From Streptomyces sp. NBC_01717 (GTDB taxonomy: Bacteria; Actinomycetota; Actinomycetes; Streptomycetales; Streptomycetaceae), in NCBI RefSeq assembly GCF_036248255.1, contig NZ_CP109178.1:4216001-4280000 (forward strand): 64,000 bases of DNA. Direction: 5' to 3'. How positions within the stretch are numbered: the stretch's first letter is position 1; every line of letters starts with the position of its first letter. A program made the position numbers and the translations under genes. Below, piece after piece: positions 8,912-17,328 of the stretch. The notes under the pieces are model-generated. The model saw only the letters and a list, made by a program, of their open reading frames with translations, did not search any database and was not told the DNA's origin.

Positions 8912-9901
8912 ATGCGACATCGAGTCGTCGTCCTGGCCCTCGACGGGCTACTCCCTTTCGAACTGGGCATCCCACAAAGGATCTTCGGCCTGGCGCGCGA
9001 TTCCGAGAGCGGCGACCGGGACCGGAAGCTGTACGAAGTCGTGACCTGTTCCGTCCGCCCACCGGGACCGGTCACCACCGACGCGGACTTCACCATCTCC
9101 GTCGAGCGCGGCCCCGAGGCGCTGGCCACCGCCGACACGGTCGTCATCCCCTCCTCCTACGAACTCGGCCCCGTCTACGAGGAGGGCAGGCTGACGGACG
9201 CGCTGGCCACCGCGCTCGCGTACATCAGGCCCGGCACCCGGCTCGTCTCGATCTGCACGGGCAGTTACGTGCTTGCCGCCGCCGGGCGTCTCGACGGACG
9301 CCCCGCCACCACGCACTGGTCGTCCGCCGACCACTTCCAGCAGCTGTTCCCGCAGGTCCGGGTCGACCCCGACGTCCTGTTCATCGACGACGGGGACGTC
9401 CTCACCTCCGCCGGGGTCGCCGCCGGGATCGACCTCTGCCTGCACATCGTGCGCCGCGACCACGGCACGGCCGTCGCCAATGACGTCGCCCGGCGCACGG
9501 TCGTACCGCCGCACCGCGACGGCGGGCAGGCACAGTACATCCAACGGCCCGTCCCCGAAGCACAGTTCGCGACCACGACGAGCGCGCGGGCCTGGGCGTT
9601 GGGGCGGCTCGACCGGCCGATCCTGCTGCGCGACATGGCACAGCAACAGTCGATGAGCGTACGGACGTTCACGCGCCGGTTCCGTGAGGAGGTCGGGATC
9701 AGTCCCGGGCAGTGGCTGACCCGGCAGCGGGTGGAGCGGGCACGGGGGCTGCTGGAGGCCACGGACCTGTCGATCGACCAGGTGGCGCGGGAAGCGGGGT
9801 TCGGGACGGCGACGTCGCTGCGCCAGCACGTCCAGGCGGCATTGGGGGTGTCACCGACGGTGTACCGGCGGACGTTCCGGGCGGGGGTGGCCGGTCGTTG
9901 A
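8912..9901 (+). CDS. GlxA-family transcriptional regulator (DJ-1/PfpI + AraC HTH)
   Basis: A 329-residue AraC/XylS-type regulator. Residues 5-175 form a DJ-1/PfpI domain with the nucleophile-elbow cysteine in SICTGSYVLAAAG and the HWSSAD segment. Residues 225-325 hold two helix-turn-helix motifs (ILLRDMAQQQSMSVRTFTRRF; IDQVAREAGFGTATSLRQHV). ATG 8912 follows GAAGGGAG at good spacing. Members sense small molecules and usually activate nearby genes. The divergent MFS gene is the obvious target; the 56-bp gap holds GTCAGTGAC and an AT-rich TATACC element usable as a -10. Confidence 0.9.
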   Translation: MRHRVVVLALDGLLPFELGIPQRIFGLARDSESGDRDRKLYEVVTCSVRPPGPVTTDADFTISVERGPEALATADTVVIPSSYELGPVYEEGRLTDALATALAYIRPGTRLVSICTGSYVLAAAGRLDGRPATTHWSSADHFQQLFPQVRVDPDVLFIDDGDVLTSAGVAAGIDLCLHIVRRDHGTAVANDVARRTVVPPHRDGGQAQYIQRPVPEAQFATTTSARAWALGRLDRPILLRDMAQQQSMSVRTFTRRFREEVGISPGQWLTRQRVERARGLLEATDLSIDQVAREAGFGTATSLRQHVQAALGVSPTVYRRTFRAGVAGR

Positions 9902-9953
9902 GGGCGCGGAACGGGATGCGGCGCCCGGGGAGCCTTTTGTGCCGGGAGGGGCA

Positions 9954-11003
9954 CTAGAACACCAGCACGCCGCGCGCCACTCTCCCGTGGTGCGCGTCGT
10001 CCGCCGCCTTCGCGAAGTCCTCCACCGGATACGTCTCCGTCACCAGCTCGTCGAGGAGCAGCCGGCCGTCCCGGTACAGGTCCGCGTAGAGCGCGATGTC
10101 CCGCTGCGGGCGCGACGAGCCGTACCGGCAGCCCAGGATCGACTTGTCCAGGTACATCGACGAGACCAGGAACGACGCCTCCGCCGTCGCCGCCGGGACA
10201 CCCAGCAGGATCGCCTGGCCGTGCCGGTCCAGAAGGTCGATCGCCTGCCGGATCAGTTCCGTGCGGCCCACGCACTCGAAGGCGTGGTCGGCGCCGGTCG
10301 GCAGGATCTCGCGCACGCCGTCCGCCGACGGCAGGAAGTGCGTCGCACCGAACTGCCGCGCCACCGCCTCCTTCGCCGGGTTGGCGTCCACCGCGACGAT
10401 CGTCAGCGCGCCCGCGATCCGCGCACCCTGGATCACATTGAGCCCGATGCCGCCGGTGCCGATCACGACGACCGTGTCCCCGCGGTCGACCTTCGCCCGG
10501 TTGAGTACGGCTCCGACTCCCGTCAGCACACCGCAGCCGATCAGGGCGGCCGACGTCAGCGGGATGTCGGCGGGGATCTTCACCGCCTGCACGGCCTTGA
10601 CGAGGGTCCGTTCGGCGAACGCCGAGTTGGAGGCGAACTGGTACAGCGGCTTGCCGCCCCGCGAGAACGGCTGACCGGGCATCCCGATCGCCTTGCGGCA
10701 CATCGTCGGCCTGCCCCGGTCGCACTGGGCGCACGCGCCACAACTGGCCAGCGTGGACAGCGAGACATGGTCGCCGGGCGCGACATGCGTGACACCCGCG
10801 CCGATCGCCTCCACCACGCCCGCACCCTCGTGCCCGAGCACCACCGGCAGCGGGAACGGAATGGTCCCGTCCACGACCGACAGATCGCTGTGGCACAGGC
10901 CGGCGGCGGCCACCGCGACGAGCACCTCGCCGGGTCCCGGGTCACGTATCTCCAGGTCGTCGACGACCTCGGTCCGCTTGCCGTCGAAGACGACGCCTCT
11001 CAT
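9954..11003 (-). CDS. Zinc-dependent alcohol dehydrogenase (MDR superfamily)
   Basis: A 349-residue medium-chain dehydrogenase oxidising an alcohol with NAD(P). Catalytic zinc ligands are Cys37 (LCHSD) and His58 (GHEGAG), with a further Cys in LIGCGVLTG. The structural zinc cluster CGACAQCDRGRPTMC lies near residues 89-103, and the Rossmann motif is GTGGIG. ATG 11003 overlaps the stop of the upstream acyl-CoA dehydrogenase (ATGA). It is the last gene of the SDR-dehydrogenase-ADH operon. In this setting it probably oxidises a hydroxyl intermediate or hydroxy-acid; the exact substrate is unknown. Confidence 0.9.
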   Translation of the reverse strand: MRGVVFDGKRTEVVDDLEIRDPGPGEVLVAVAAAGLCHSDLSVVDGTIPFPLPVVLGHEGAGVVEAIGAGVTHVAPGDHVSLSTLASCGACAQCDRGRPTMCRKAIGMPGQPFSRGGKPLYQFASNSAFAERTLVKAVQAVKIPADIPLTSAALIGCGVLTGVGAVLNRAKVDRGDTVVVIGTGGIGLNVIQGARIAGALTIVAVDANPAKEAVARQFGATHFLPSADGVREILPTGADHAFECVGRTELIRQAIDLLDRHGQAILLGVPAATAEASFLVSSMYLDKSILGCRYGSSRPQRDIALYADLYRDGRLLLDELVTETYPVEDFAKAADDAHHGRVARGVLVF

Positions 11004-12157
11004 CTCGGCTCCCTCGGTAGGCCGAGCACCCGCTCGGCGATGATGTTCCGCTGGATCTCGTCCGAGCCGCCGTAGATGGTGTCGGACCGGGTGAACAGGA
11101 ACAGGCGCTGTGCCTCGTCGAGTTCGTACGGCGTGGCGGGCGACCAGTCGTCCGGGCCGACGGCTCCGGCGGCGCCCCTGATCTCCACGGCGAGTTCGCC
11201 GAGCCGTTTGTGCCAGCCACCCCAGAGCAGCTTGGCGACGCTCGGGGCGCCCGCGTCGCCGGAACCGCCCAGGGTGCGCAGGGCGTTCCAGCGCATGGTC
11301 CTCAGTTCGGCCCACTGCCGGACGAGCCGTGCGCGCAGTACGGCGTCGGCGACCGCACCGCCGGCGACGGCGGACCGGACCACACGGTCCAGCTCGGCGG
11401 CGAAACCGATCTGCTGGACCAGGGTGGAGACGCCGCGCTCCAGGGCGAGCAGCCCCATGGCCACGGTCCAGCCGTTGCCCTCGCCGCCGACCACCTCCTC
11501 GGCGAGCGCGCCGTCGAAGAAGACCTCGTTGAACTCGCTCGTCCCGGACATCTGACGGATCGGGCGCACCTCGACACGGCCCGGCTGGTCCATCGGCACC
11601 AGCAGGAACGACAGTCCGTGGTGGCGCTGCGAGCCGGGGGTGGTGCGGGCGAGGACGAAGCACCAGTCGGCGTCCTGGGCGAGCGAGGTCCATATCTTCT
11701 GCCCGGTGACGATGTACCGGCCGGCGCCGTCCGGCACTGCTGCGGTCCGCACCCCGGCGAGGTCGGAGCCGGCGCCGGGTTCGCTGTAGCCCTGGCACCA
11801 GAGTTCCTCGCCCCGGGCGACGGCGGGGAGGAACCGCTGCTTCTGCGCGTCGGTTCCGTACGCGACGAGGGTGGGGGCGAGGAGGTTCTCGCCGATGTGG
11901 CCGACCCGGGCGGGCGCGGTGGTGCGTGCGTACTCCTCCGCCCAGGCGACCTGCTGGGTGAGGGTGGCGTGCCGGTTTCCGTAGCCGGCTGTCCCGGTGT
12001 CCCAGCCGAGGCCGATCCAGCCGGCGCGGCCCAGCTCCTGCTCCCAGGCGCGGCCGCCCTCGGTGGCGCAGGGCCGTGTGAGGTGGGCCTCCAGCCAGGA
12101 CCGGGCCTCCTGGCGGAAGGCGTCGTCCGCCGCGTCGAACGCGAAGTCCACGTCCAC
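11000..12157 (-). CDS. Acyl-CoA dehydrogenase (FadE-type)
   Basis: A flavoprotein of 385 residues introducing the alpha-beta double bond in an acyl-CoA. The N-terminal helical domain, beta domain (YSEPGAGSDLAGVRT; GQKIWTSLAQDADW) and C-terminal FAD-binding helices (IYGGSDEIQRNIIAERVLGLPR) are complete. The YEG-type catalytic Glu position reads YGG, as in many actinobacterial FadE proteins acting on bulky substrates, so the base may come from elsewhere in the chain. It overlaps the ADH gene by ATGA and lies 76 bp after the SDR gene. Confidence 0.92.
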   Translation of the reverse strand: MDVDFAFDAADDAFRQEARSWLEAHLTRPCATEGGRAWEQELGRAGWIGLGWDTGTAGYGNRHATLTQQVAWAEEYARTTAPARVGHIGENLLAPTLVAYGTDAQKQRFLPAVARGEELWCQGYSEPGAGSDLAGVRTAAVPDGAGRYIVTGQKIWTSLAQDADWCFVLARTTPGSQRHHGLSFLLVPMDQPGRVEVRPIRQMSGTSEFNEVFFDGALAEEVVGGEGNGWTVAMGLLALERGVSTLVQQIGFAAELDRVVRSAVAGGAVADAVLRARLVRQWAELRTMRWNALRTLGGSGDAGAPSVAKLLWGGWHKRLGELAVEIRGAAGAVGPDDWSPATPYELDEAQRLFLFTRSDTIYGGSDEIQRNIIAERVLGLPREPR

Positions 12158-12233
12158 TCCTTGGGGTCGGGCGGGAAATCCAGCCCCTCCGTCGGTCGAG
12201 GAGCGGGGTCCGGGGCGGGGCCCCGGCGGGATG

Positions 12234-13148
12234 TCACGCGTTGGGCCTCGCCTTCGCCGCCGCCGCGGCCGCCATCGCCTCCAGCTGCGCGAGCATCGGC
12301 ATCGGATCCACCCCCACCGTCCCCGGCAGGAAGTCGGCGATCCGCTCCGGCGTCCAGGCCCCCTCCGCGTACCCCGCCCGCAGTTCCCTCGGCTGCGCCC
12401 AGACCGCGATCTTCGGGCCGGCGATCGTGTAGACCTGACCGGTGATCTTCTCCTTGCGGGCCCGATCGCTCAGCAGGTAGACGACGAGTGCGGCCACGTC
12501 CTCCGGTTCGCCGATCTCCTTCAGTTCCATCGGGACGTTCGCGGACATCCGGGTCCGGGCCACCGGGGCGACCGCGTTCGCCGTGACGCCGTACTTGTGC
12601 AGGCCGAGCGCCGCGCTCCGGACGAGCGAGATGATCCCGCCCTTCGCGGCGCTGTAGTTGGCCTGGGCGACGCTGCCCTGATGGTTGCCGCTGGTGAAGC
12701 CGACCAGCGTGCCGCCGCCCTGCTGCTTCCGCATGACCGCCGAGGCGGCCCGGAAGACGGTGAAGGTGCCCTTCAGGTGGGTGGCGACGACGGGGTCCCA
12801 CTCCTCCTCGGACATGTTGAACAGCATCCGTTCGCGCAGGATCCCGGCCACGCACACGACTCCGTCGATCCGCCCGAACCGCGCCAGCGCCGTGTCCACG
12901 ATCCGCTGTCCGCCCGCCATCGTGGAGATGTCGTCGGCGACCGCTACGGCCTCGCCGCCCGCCGCCTCGATCTCCTTGACGACGGACTCGGCTATCTCGC
13001 TGCTCGGTTCGCCGCCCTCGATGGAGACCCCGTAGTCGTTGACGACGACCCGGGCCCCCTGCGCCGCCGCGGCCAGCGCGACCGCTCGTCCGATGCCACG
13101 GCCGGCACCGGTCACGGCCACCACCTTGCCTGCCAAGAAGTTCCCCAT
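12234..13148 (-). CDS. SDR family oxidoreductase (3-hydroxyacyl-CoA dehydrogenase-like)
   Basis: A classical short-chain dehydrogenase of 304 residues. The cofactor motif TGAGRGIGRA is near residue 13, and the catalytic Tyr-x3-Lys is NYSAAK near residue 162. The long C-terminal part after residue 230 (KITGQVYTIAGPKIAVWAQ, PGTVGVDPMPMLAQLEAM) resembles the dehydrogenase unit of MFE-2-type proteins, which oxidise 3-hydroxyacyl-CoA with NAD. It heads the operon with the dehydrogenase and ADH genes. A CTGAC operator lies 23 bp before its start. Confidence 0.9.
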   Translation of the reverse strand: MGNFLAGKVVAVTGAGRGIGRAVALAAAAQGARVVVNDYGVSIEGGEPSSEIAESVVKEIEAAGGEAVAVADDISTMAGGQRIVDTALARFGRIDGVVCVAGILRERMLFNMSEEEWDPVVATHLKGTFTVFRAASAVMRKQQGGGTLVGFTSGNHQGSVAQANYSAAKGGIISLVRSAALGLHKYGVTANAVAPVARTRMSANVPMELKEIGEPEDVAALVVYLLSDRARKEKITGQVYTIAGPKIAVWAQPRELRAGYAEGAWTPERIADFLPGTVGVDPMPMLAQLEAMAAAAAAKARPNA

Positions 13149-13170
13149 GCCCGGCCCCTTCCCGCGGTTT

Positions 13171-13185
13171 CTGACGGACCGTTAG
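13171..13185. promoter_or_regulatory. CTGAC-type operator between SDR and cyclase genes
   Basis: CTGACGGACCGTTAG differs from the perfect palindrome by one base in the right arm. It lies in the 100-bp divergent gap, 23 bp from the SDR start and 64 bp from the cyclase start, so it could control both. A weaker half-like stretch (TCCGTCAG) follows at 13204-13211. Confidence 0.65.
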
Positions 13186-13248
13186 ATTTTACGGGTAGTC
13201 GGCTCCGTCAGCACAAGACCGGCGACCCATCGATTCCAGGAGGCCCCC

Positions 13249-14175
13249 ATGCCACTGCCGGCCGAGTTCCACGAGATCGCCAAACGCGTGAACAACTGGG
13301 GCCGCTGGGGCGCGGACGACGAGATCGGGACGCTCAACCTGATCACCGACGCGGTGGTACGGGACGCGGCGGCGACCGTCCGCACCGGGCAGCGGATCCC
13401 TCTCGCGCTCGCCCTCCAGCAGGACGGCGTGCAGAGCGGGCTGATTCCGGGGCGGGTCAACCCGCTGCATGCCATGGTCCAGATCAATCAGGAGATCTTC
13501 GGCCCAGGCACGGTCGCCACCAGCGACGACGTCGTGACGCTCGGGCTGCAGGCGGCCACCCACTGGGACGCGCTCACGCACGCCTCGCACTCCGGGAAGA
13601 TCTACAACGGCCGCCCCGCCGCCACCGTCACCGCGCACGGCGGCGCACAGTTCAGCTCCATCGCCGCACCCCCGCACCTCGTCTCACGCGGCGTGCTGCT
13701 GGACGTGGCACGCGCCCGCGGCGTGGACCGGCTGCCCGGCGACCACGCCGTCACCCCGGAGGACCTGGACGCGGCCGAGGAGTTCGGCGGGATCCGGGTC
13801 CGGGCCGGTGACATCGTCCTCGTACGGACCGGGCAGATCCAGGTGTATCTGGCGGGCGACAAGCACGCGTACGCCTATCCGTCTCCCGGCCTGTCGATCC
13901 GGACGCCCGAGTGGTTCCACGCGCGCGATGTCGCCGCGGTCGCCAATGACACACTGACCTTCGAGATCTTCCCGGCGGAGATCGAGGATCTCTGGCTGGG
14001 TGTGCATGCACTGGACCTGGTCGAGATGGGCATGCTGCAGGGCCAGAACTGGAATCTGGAAGGGCTGTCCACAGCCTGTGCGGAGGCGGGACGCTACGGC
14101 TTTCTGCTCTCCGCCATGCCGGAACCGTTCGTCGGCGCCACCGGCACCCCGGTCGCCCCGGTGGCCGTCCTGTGA
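13249..14175 (+). CDS. Cyclase family protein (putative metal-dependent hydrolase)
   Basis: A 308-residue member of the cyclase/kynurenine-formamidase-like family (PF04199). The metal-binding motif HxxxxxH appears as THWDALTHASH near residue 105, with later conserved DIVLVRTG and FHARDVAAVANDT segments. Family members hydrolyse amides, lactones or ring carbonyls; here ring opening or lactone hydrolysis is plausible but not shown. AGGAGG six bases before ATG 13249 supports the start. It shares the operator with the divergent SDR operon and ends four bases from a convergent kinase-like gene. Confidence 0.88.
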   Translation: MPLPAEFHEIAKRVNNWGRWGADDEIGTLNLITDAVVRDAAATVRTGQRIPLALALQQDGVQSGLIPGRVNPLHAMVQINQEIFGPGTVATSDDVVTLGLQAATHWDALTHASHSGKIYNGRPAATVTAHGGAQFSSIAAPPHLVSRGVLLDVARARGVDRLPGDHAVTPEDLDAAEEFGGIRVRAGDIVLVRTGQIQVYLAGDKHAYAYPSPGLSIRTPEWFHARDVAAVANDTLTFEIFPAEIEDLWLGVHALDLVEMGMLQGQNWNLEGLSTACAEAGRYGFLLSAMPEPFVGATGTPVAPVAVL

Positions 14176-14178
14176 CTC

Positions 14179-14673
14179 CTAAGCGGGATGGGTGACGACG
14201 GCGGGCGACGGCTCATGCACGCCGGCCCCGTGCGCCCCCACCTGCATCTGGACCTGCACCACGGGCGCCCCGCGGTCCACCTCGCACCAGATCTGCTTGC
14301 CGGCGCCTTCCGGCTGCCACCCCCAGCGGTCGGCGAGGCCGTCGACCAGCTCCAGGCCCCGGCCGCCGGTGTCCTCGCCCGCCGCGTGCCGCTGCTGCGG
14401 CGGGCGGCAGCTGGTATCGGCCACCTCGACCCGTACGGTCCCGGCCGCCCCCGCCGTTTCAGCCGCGCCGAACAGCATGCGCAGCACGGCCGGACACCCA
14501 GTATGGACGACCGCGTTGGTGACCAGCTCCGAGATCAGCAGGATGAGCGTCTCGGCCAGCGGCTCGTCGTCCCTTATCCCGGACCCGACCAGTCTCGACC
14601 GGGCCCACCTGCGGGCCCGCCCGACCTCTGCGGGATCCGGCCCGACCTCCAACTGAACCTGAAGCACCTGCAC
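14179..14673 (-). CDS. ATP-binding protein, RsbW/anti-sigma-like histidine kinase fold
   Basis: A 164-residue HATPase_c_2 protein. The N-box is LILLISELVTNAVVHTG near residues 42-58, the G1-like segment is VEVADTSCRPP, and the G2 segment is GGRGLELVDGLADRWGW. Such solitary GHKL proteins in Streptomyces act as anti-sigma or signalling kinases. The start is GTG 14673. The final 30 residues (Val/Gln-rich) are unusual. It is convergent with the cyclase gene and lies outside the catabolic regulon by sequence. Confidence 0.85.
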   Translation of the reverse strand: MQVLQVQLEVGPDPAEVGRARRWARSRLVGSGIRDDEPLAETLILLISELVTNAVVHTGCPAVLRMLFGAAETAGAAGTVRVEVADTSCRPPQQRHAAGEDTGGRGLELVDGLADRWGWQPEGAGKQIWCEVDRGAPVVQVQMQVGAHGAGVHEPSPAVVTHPA

Positions 14674-15200
14674 CGCTCACACCATCCGAACCGGCGGACA
14701 CATCGCCTCGCGCCTCCTCAGGGTCACGGAACGTGATTCCCTTACGAGACAGCATGGTTGACGTACAGTCACCGCAACAAGCGCTTCGGGCATATTCCAG
14801 CGCGAAGGAGTACGCGTGGTGCATACTGTGCGACGCACGCTGCGGGGGGTCGAACAGAAGCACACGGAGGGCGCGGGAATCGCCCCACGGGCAGGCCCGG
14901 CGCTTCTGACGGGAACGCGAGCAGGGCACCGCGTCCGGACCGGAGTCGCCCCAGGGGCAACACCCGGATCGTCGGGTTCCACAACCACTCGCATCCAACG
15001 GAGCGTACCCGAGCCGACGGCAACTGCGGCCCGTGACGAATCACGCAAAGGACACAAGCCGGTATCGGGACTTACCGACTGCACTGCGTGACTCCGCAGC
15101 GTGAAGTTCAGGGGCGTTTCGCGTGACGTGCATGCACTCGGCACTCATCCCCCGATCGCAGCCGCACCCGTCCCGGGTCGGCCCTCGGTCCGCCGCGCGC
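14674..15200. other. 527-bp gap with one possible small ORF
   Basis: The gap contains the promoter side of the ATP-binding gene and the 3' side of the acyl-CoA dehydrogenase pair. Apart from the 14816 ORF and two similar short blocks (TCGCCCCACGGGCAGGC at about 14880 and TCGCCCCAGGGGCAACA at about 14947) I see nothing certain. Confidence 0.4.
14816..15091 (+). CDS. Possible small basic protein, uncertain
   Basis: GTG 14816 is preceded by AAGGAG at 14805-14810, an excellent ribosome-binding site. The 91-residue product is Arg/Thr/Gly-rich and basic, without a domain I recognise. Third-position GC is clearly lower than in neighbouring genes (many codons end in A or T), which argues against a long-established gene. 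It may be a young or mobile gene, or only a short leader. Confidence 0.3.
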   Translation: MVHTVRRTLRGVEQKHTEGAGIAPRAGPALLTGTRAGHRVRTGVAPGATPGSSGSTTTRIQRSVPEPTATAARDESRKGHKPVSGLTDCTA

Positions 15201-16154
15201 TCAGCACAGATCGGCCGCAAGCGTCTCCTCGGCCTCGGCCGCCGTCAGCCACTGCCCGGCCCGCAGCCACGCCCGTTTGAGGTGCAGATGTACGTCCGCC
15301 TCCCAGGTGAAGCCCATCCCGCCGTGCACCTGGAGACAGTCCCGCGCATTGCGGACGGCCGCCTCGTCGGCGAGCAGCTTCGCGCCGGCGATCTCGACCG
15401 GGTCCGCGGTCACGGCCGCCGCGTACACCGCGGTACGGGCCAGCTCGGCGCGTACCAACATCTGGGCGCACAGGTGTTTGACCGACTGGAAGGCACCGAT
15501 GGGCGAGCCGAACTGCTCGCGCCCACGTGCGTGTTGAACAGCCATCTCGGTGGTGCGTGCGGCGCTGCCGAGCTGCTCGGCGGCGGCCAGCAGTACGCCT
15601 TCCCGCCGGAACCGCGCCGCCTCGGCCCCGGGCAGAGGGTCCCCGAGCGAGGCCGCAGCCGTCACGCGGTGCAGCGGCGTGAGCGGATCGAGTGACCGTA
15701 CGGGGCAGGTGGCGCCCCGTACGAACTCGCGCAGCGCCGCCCCCTCCAGCACCCGCACCTCCCCTCCCACCAGGGCGATCAGTGCGTCTGCCGCGCCCAG
15801 GTGGGCGACCGGGCGGCACTCGTCCAGCACCGCGACCACCGTCCCGCCCTCCGCCGCCCCCTTCACCGCACCGGCGGCGAGATGTGAGGCGGCCAGCGGT
15901 CCGGGCAACAGCACCCGCCCCGCCTCCTCGAACAGCAGGACGGACTCGGGCAGCCCGAGCCCCACGCCGCCCTCCGCCTCCGGCAGCCGCAGCGCGAAGA
16001 ACCCGGCCGCGCCCAGCTCTCCCCACACCACCCGGTCGACGTCCGTACCCGCGTCGAGCGCCGCCCGCATCCGGTCCCTGCCGAAGCGGCCGGCGAGCAG
16101 CTCCCGTATCCCGGTCCGCAGGGCGCGCTGGTCGTCCGAAAGCTGGAAGTCCAC
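15201..16154 (-). CDS. Acyl-CoA dehydrogenase, short subunit of a likely heteromeric pair
   Basis: A 317-residue dehydrogenase-like protein, about 70 residues shorter than its neighbour. It begins MDFQLSDDQRALRTGIREL and ends with the helical C-terminal domain (AVQHARGREQFGSPIGAFQSVKH; LQVHGGMGFTWEADVHLHLKRAW). The beta-domain motif region is eroded (no GS-D-A signature). It starts at GTG 16154, 7 bp after the stop of the 388-residue dehydrogenase. Adjacent long/short FadE pairs in actinobacteria form alpha2-beta2 tetramers that act on polycyclic acyl-CoAs such as steroid side chains; I infer the same here. Confidence 0.88.
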   Translation of the reverse strand: MDFQLSDDQRALRTGIRELLAGRFGRDRMRAALDAGTDVDRVVWGELGAAGFFALRLPEAEGGVGLGLPESVLLFEEAGRVLLPGPLAASHLAAGAVKGAAEGGTVVAVLDECRPVAHLGAADALIALVGGEVRVLEGAALREFVRGATCPVRSLDPLTPLHRVTAAASLGDPLPGAEAARFRREGVLLAAAEQLGSAARTTEMAVQHARGREQFGSPIGAFQSVKHLCAQMLVRAELARTAVYAAAVTADPVEIAGAKLLADEAAVRNARDCLQVHGGMGFTWEADVHLHLKRAWLRAGQWLTAAEAEETLAADLC

Positions 16155-16161
16155 AGTCCGC

Positions 16162-17328
16162 TCAGCGCCCCTTCGGCAGGCCGAGGATCCGCTCGGCGAC
16201 GATGTTCTGCTGGATCTGCGAGGTGCCCGCGGCGATCGTGTACGAGAGCGAGGTCAGCCGGTCCAGGACCCATTCCCGGTCCAGATCGGCCCCGTCCGCG
16301 CCGAGCACCTCGGCCGCCGCGTCGTAGAGCTCCTGGCGGGCCTGCGAGTAGCGCAGCTTGAATACCGAGCCGCCGGTGCCGGGCACGCCACCGCTGCCCC
16401 CGGCCCGCTGCGCCTCGCTGACGTTCCACTGGGTGAGCCGCCACAGCGCCCGGAATTCGGCGTTCAGCCTGCCGAGCGTCCTGCGCAGCACCGGGTCGTC
16501 CCAGCGGCCGTTCGCCCGGGCCTCGGCGGCCAGGGCGGCCAGGGTGCGACGGCAGGCGACGACCTCGCCGACGAACGCCGTACCGCGCTCGAAGGACAGG
16601 GTGACCATGGTGACCCGCCAGCCGTCGTTCTCCGCGCCGACCCGGTGGGAGACCGGCACCCGCACCTCGTCGAGGAACATCTCGGCGAATTCGGTGGACC
16701 CGGCGAGCGTGCGCAGCGGGCGGACGGTGACACCGGGGGCGTCCATCCGCATCGCGAGCCAGCTGATCCCGCGGTGTTTCGGCGCGGCCGGATCCGTGCG
16801 CACGAGCAGTTCGCACCAGTCGGCGACCTCCGCGTGCGAGGTCCAGATCTTCTGGCCGCTGGCCACGTAGTGATCGCCGTCGCGGACCGCCCGGGTGCGC
16901 AGCGAGGCCAGGTCGGAGCCCGCTTCCGGTTCGCTGAACCCCTGGCACCAGATCTCGTCGCCGCACAGGACCGGCGGCAGCCAGCGGGCCCGCTGCTCGG
17001 CCGTGCCCTCGGTGGCGATCGTCGGCCCGGCGTGCAGCAGCCCGACGAAGTTCGCGCCGACGTACGGTGCCCCGGCCTTCTCCGTCTCCTCCAGGAAGAT
17101 CAGGTGCTGGGTGGGGGTGGCGCCCCGCCCGCCCGCGTCGACGGGCCAGTGCAGCCCCGCGTACCCGGCGTCGTACAGCATCCGCTGCCAGGCGGTGTCG
17201 TACGCCCGCCGCCCCGGCCAGTCGTCGGGACGGGGTTTCGCGGGCAGTCCGGGCAGTACGTCGCCGAGCCACTCCCGCAGCCGCGCCCGGAACTCCTCCT
17301 CCTCGGGCGTGTACGACAGATCCGTCAC
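16162..17328 (-). CDS. Acyl-CoA dehydrogenase, long subunit of the pair
   Basis: A 388-residue FadE-type flavoprotein. GFSEPEAGSDLASLRTRA near residue 130 and ASGQKIWTSHAEVADW mark the beta domain. The C-terminal IAAGTSQIQQNIVAERILGLP lacks the YEG Glu (Ala in its place). It starts at GTG 17328, overlapping the amidohydrolase stop as GTGA, and is followed after 7 bp by the short dehydrogenase. The three genes form one operon starting at 18530 under a CTGAC operator. Confidence 0.9.
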   Translation of the reverse strand: MTDLSYTPEEEEFRARLREWLGDVLPGLPAKPRPDDWPGRRAYDTAWQRMLYDAGYAGLHWPVDAGGRGATPTQHLIFLEETEKAGAPYVGANFVGLLHAGPTIATEGTAEQRARWLPPVLCGDEIWCQGFSEPEAGSDLASLRTRAVRDGDHYVASGQKIWTSHAEVADWCELLVRTDPAAPKHRGISWLAMRMDAPGVTVRPLRTLAGSTEFAEMFLDEVRVPVSHRVGAENDGWRVTMVTLSFERGTAFVGEVVACRRTLAALAAEARANGRWDDPVLRRTLGRLNAEFRALWRLTQWNVSEAQRAGGSGGVPGTGGSVFKLRYSQARQELYDAAAEVLGADGADLDREWVLDRLTSLSYTIAAGTSQIQQNIVAERILGLPKGR

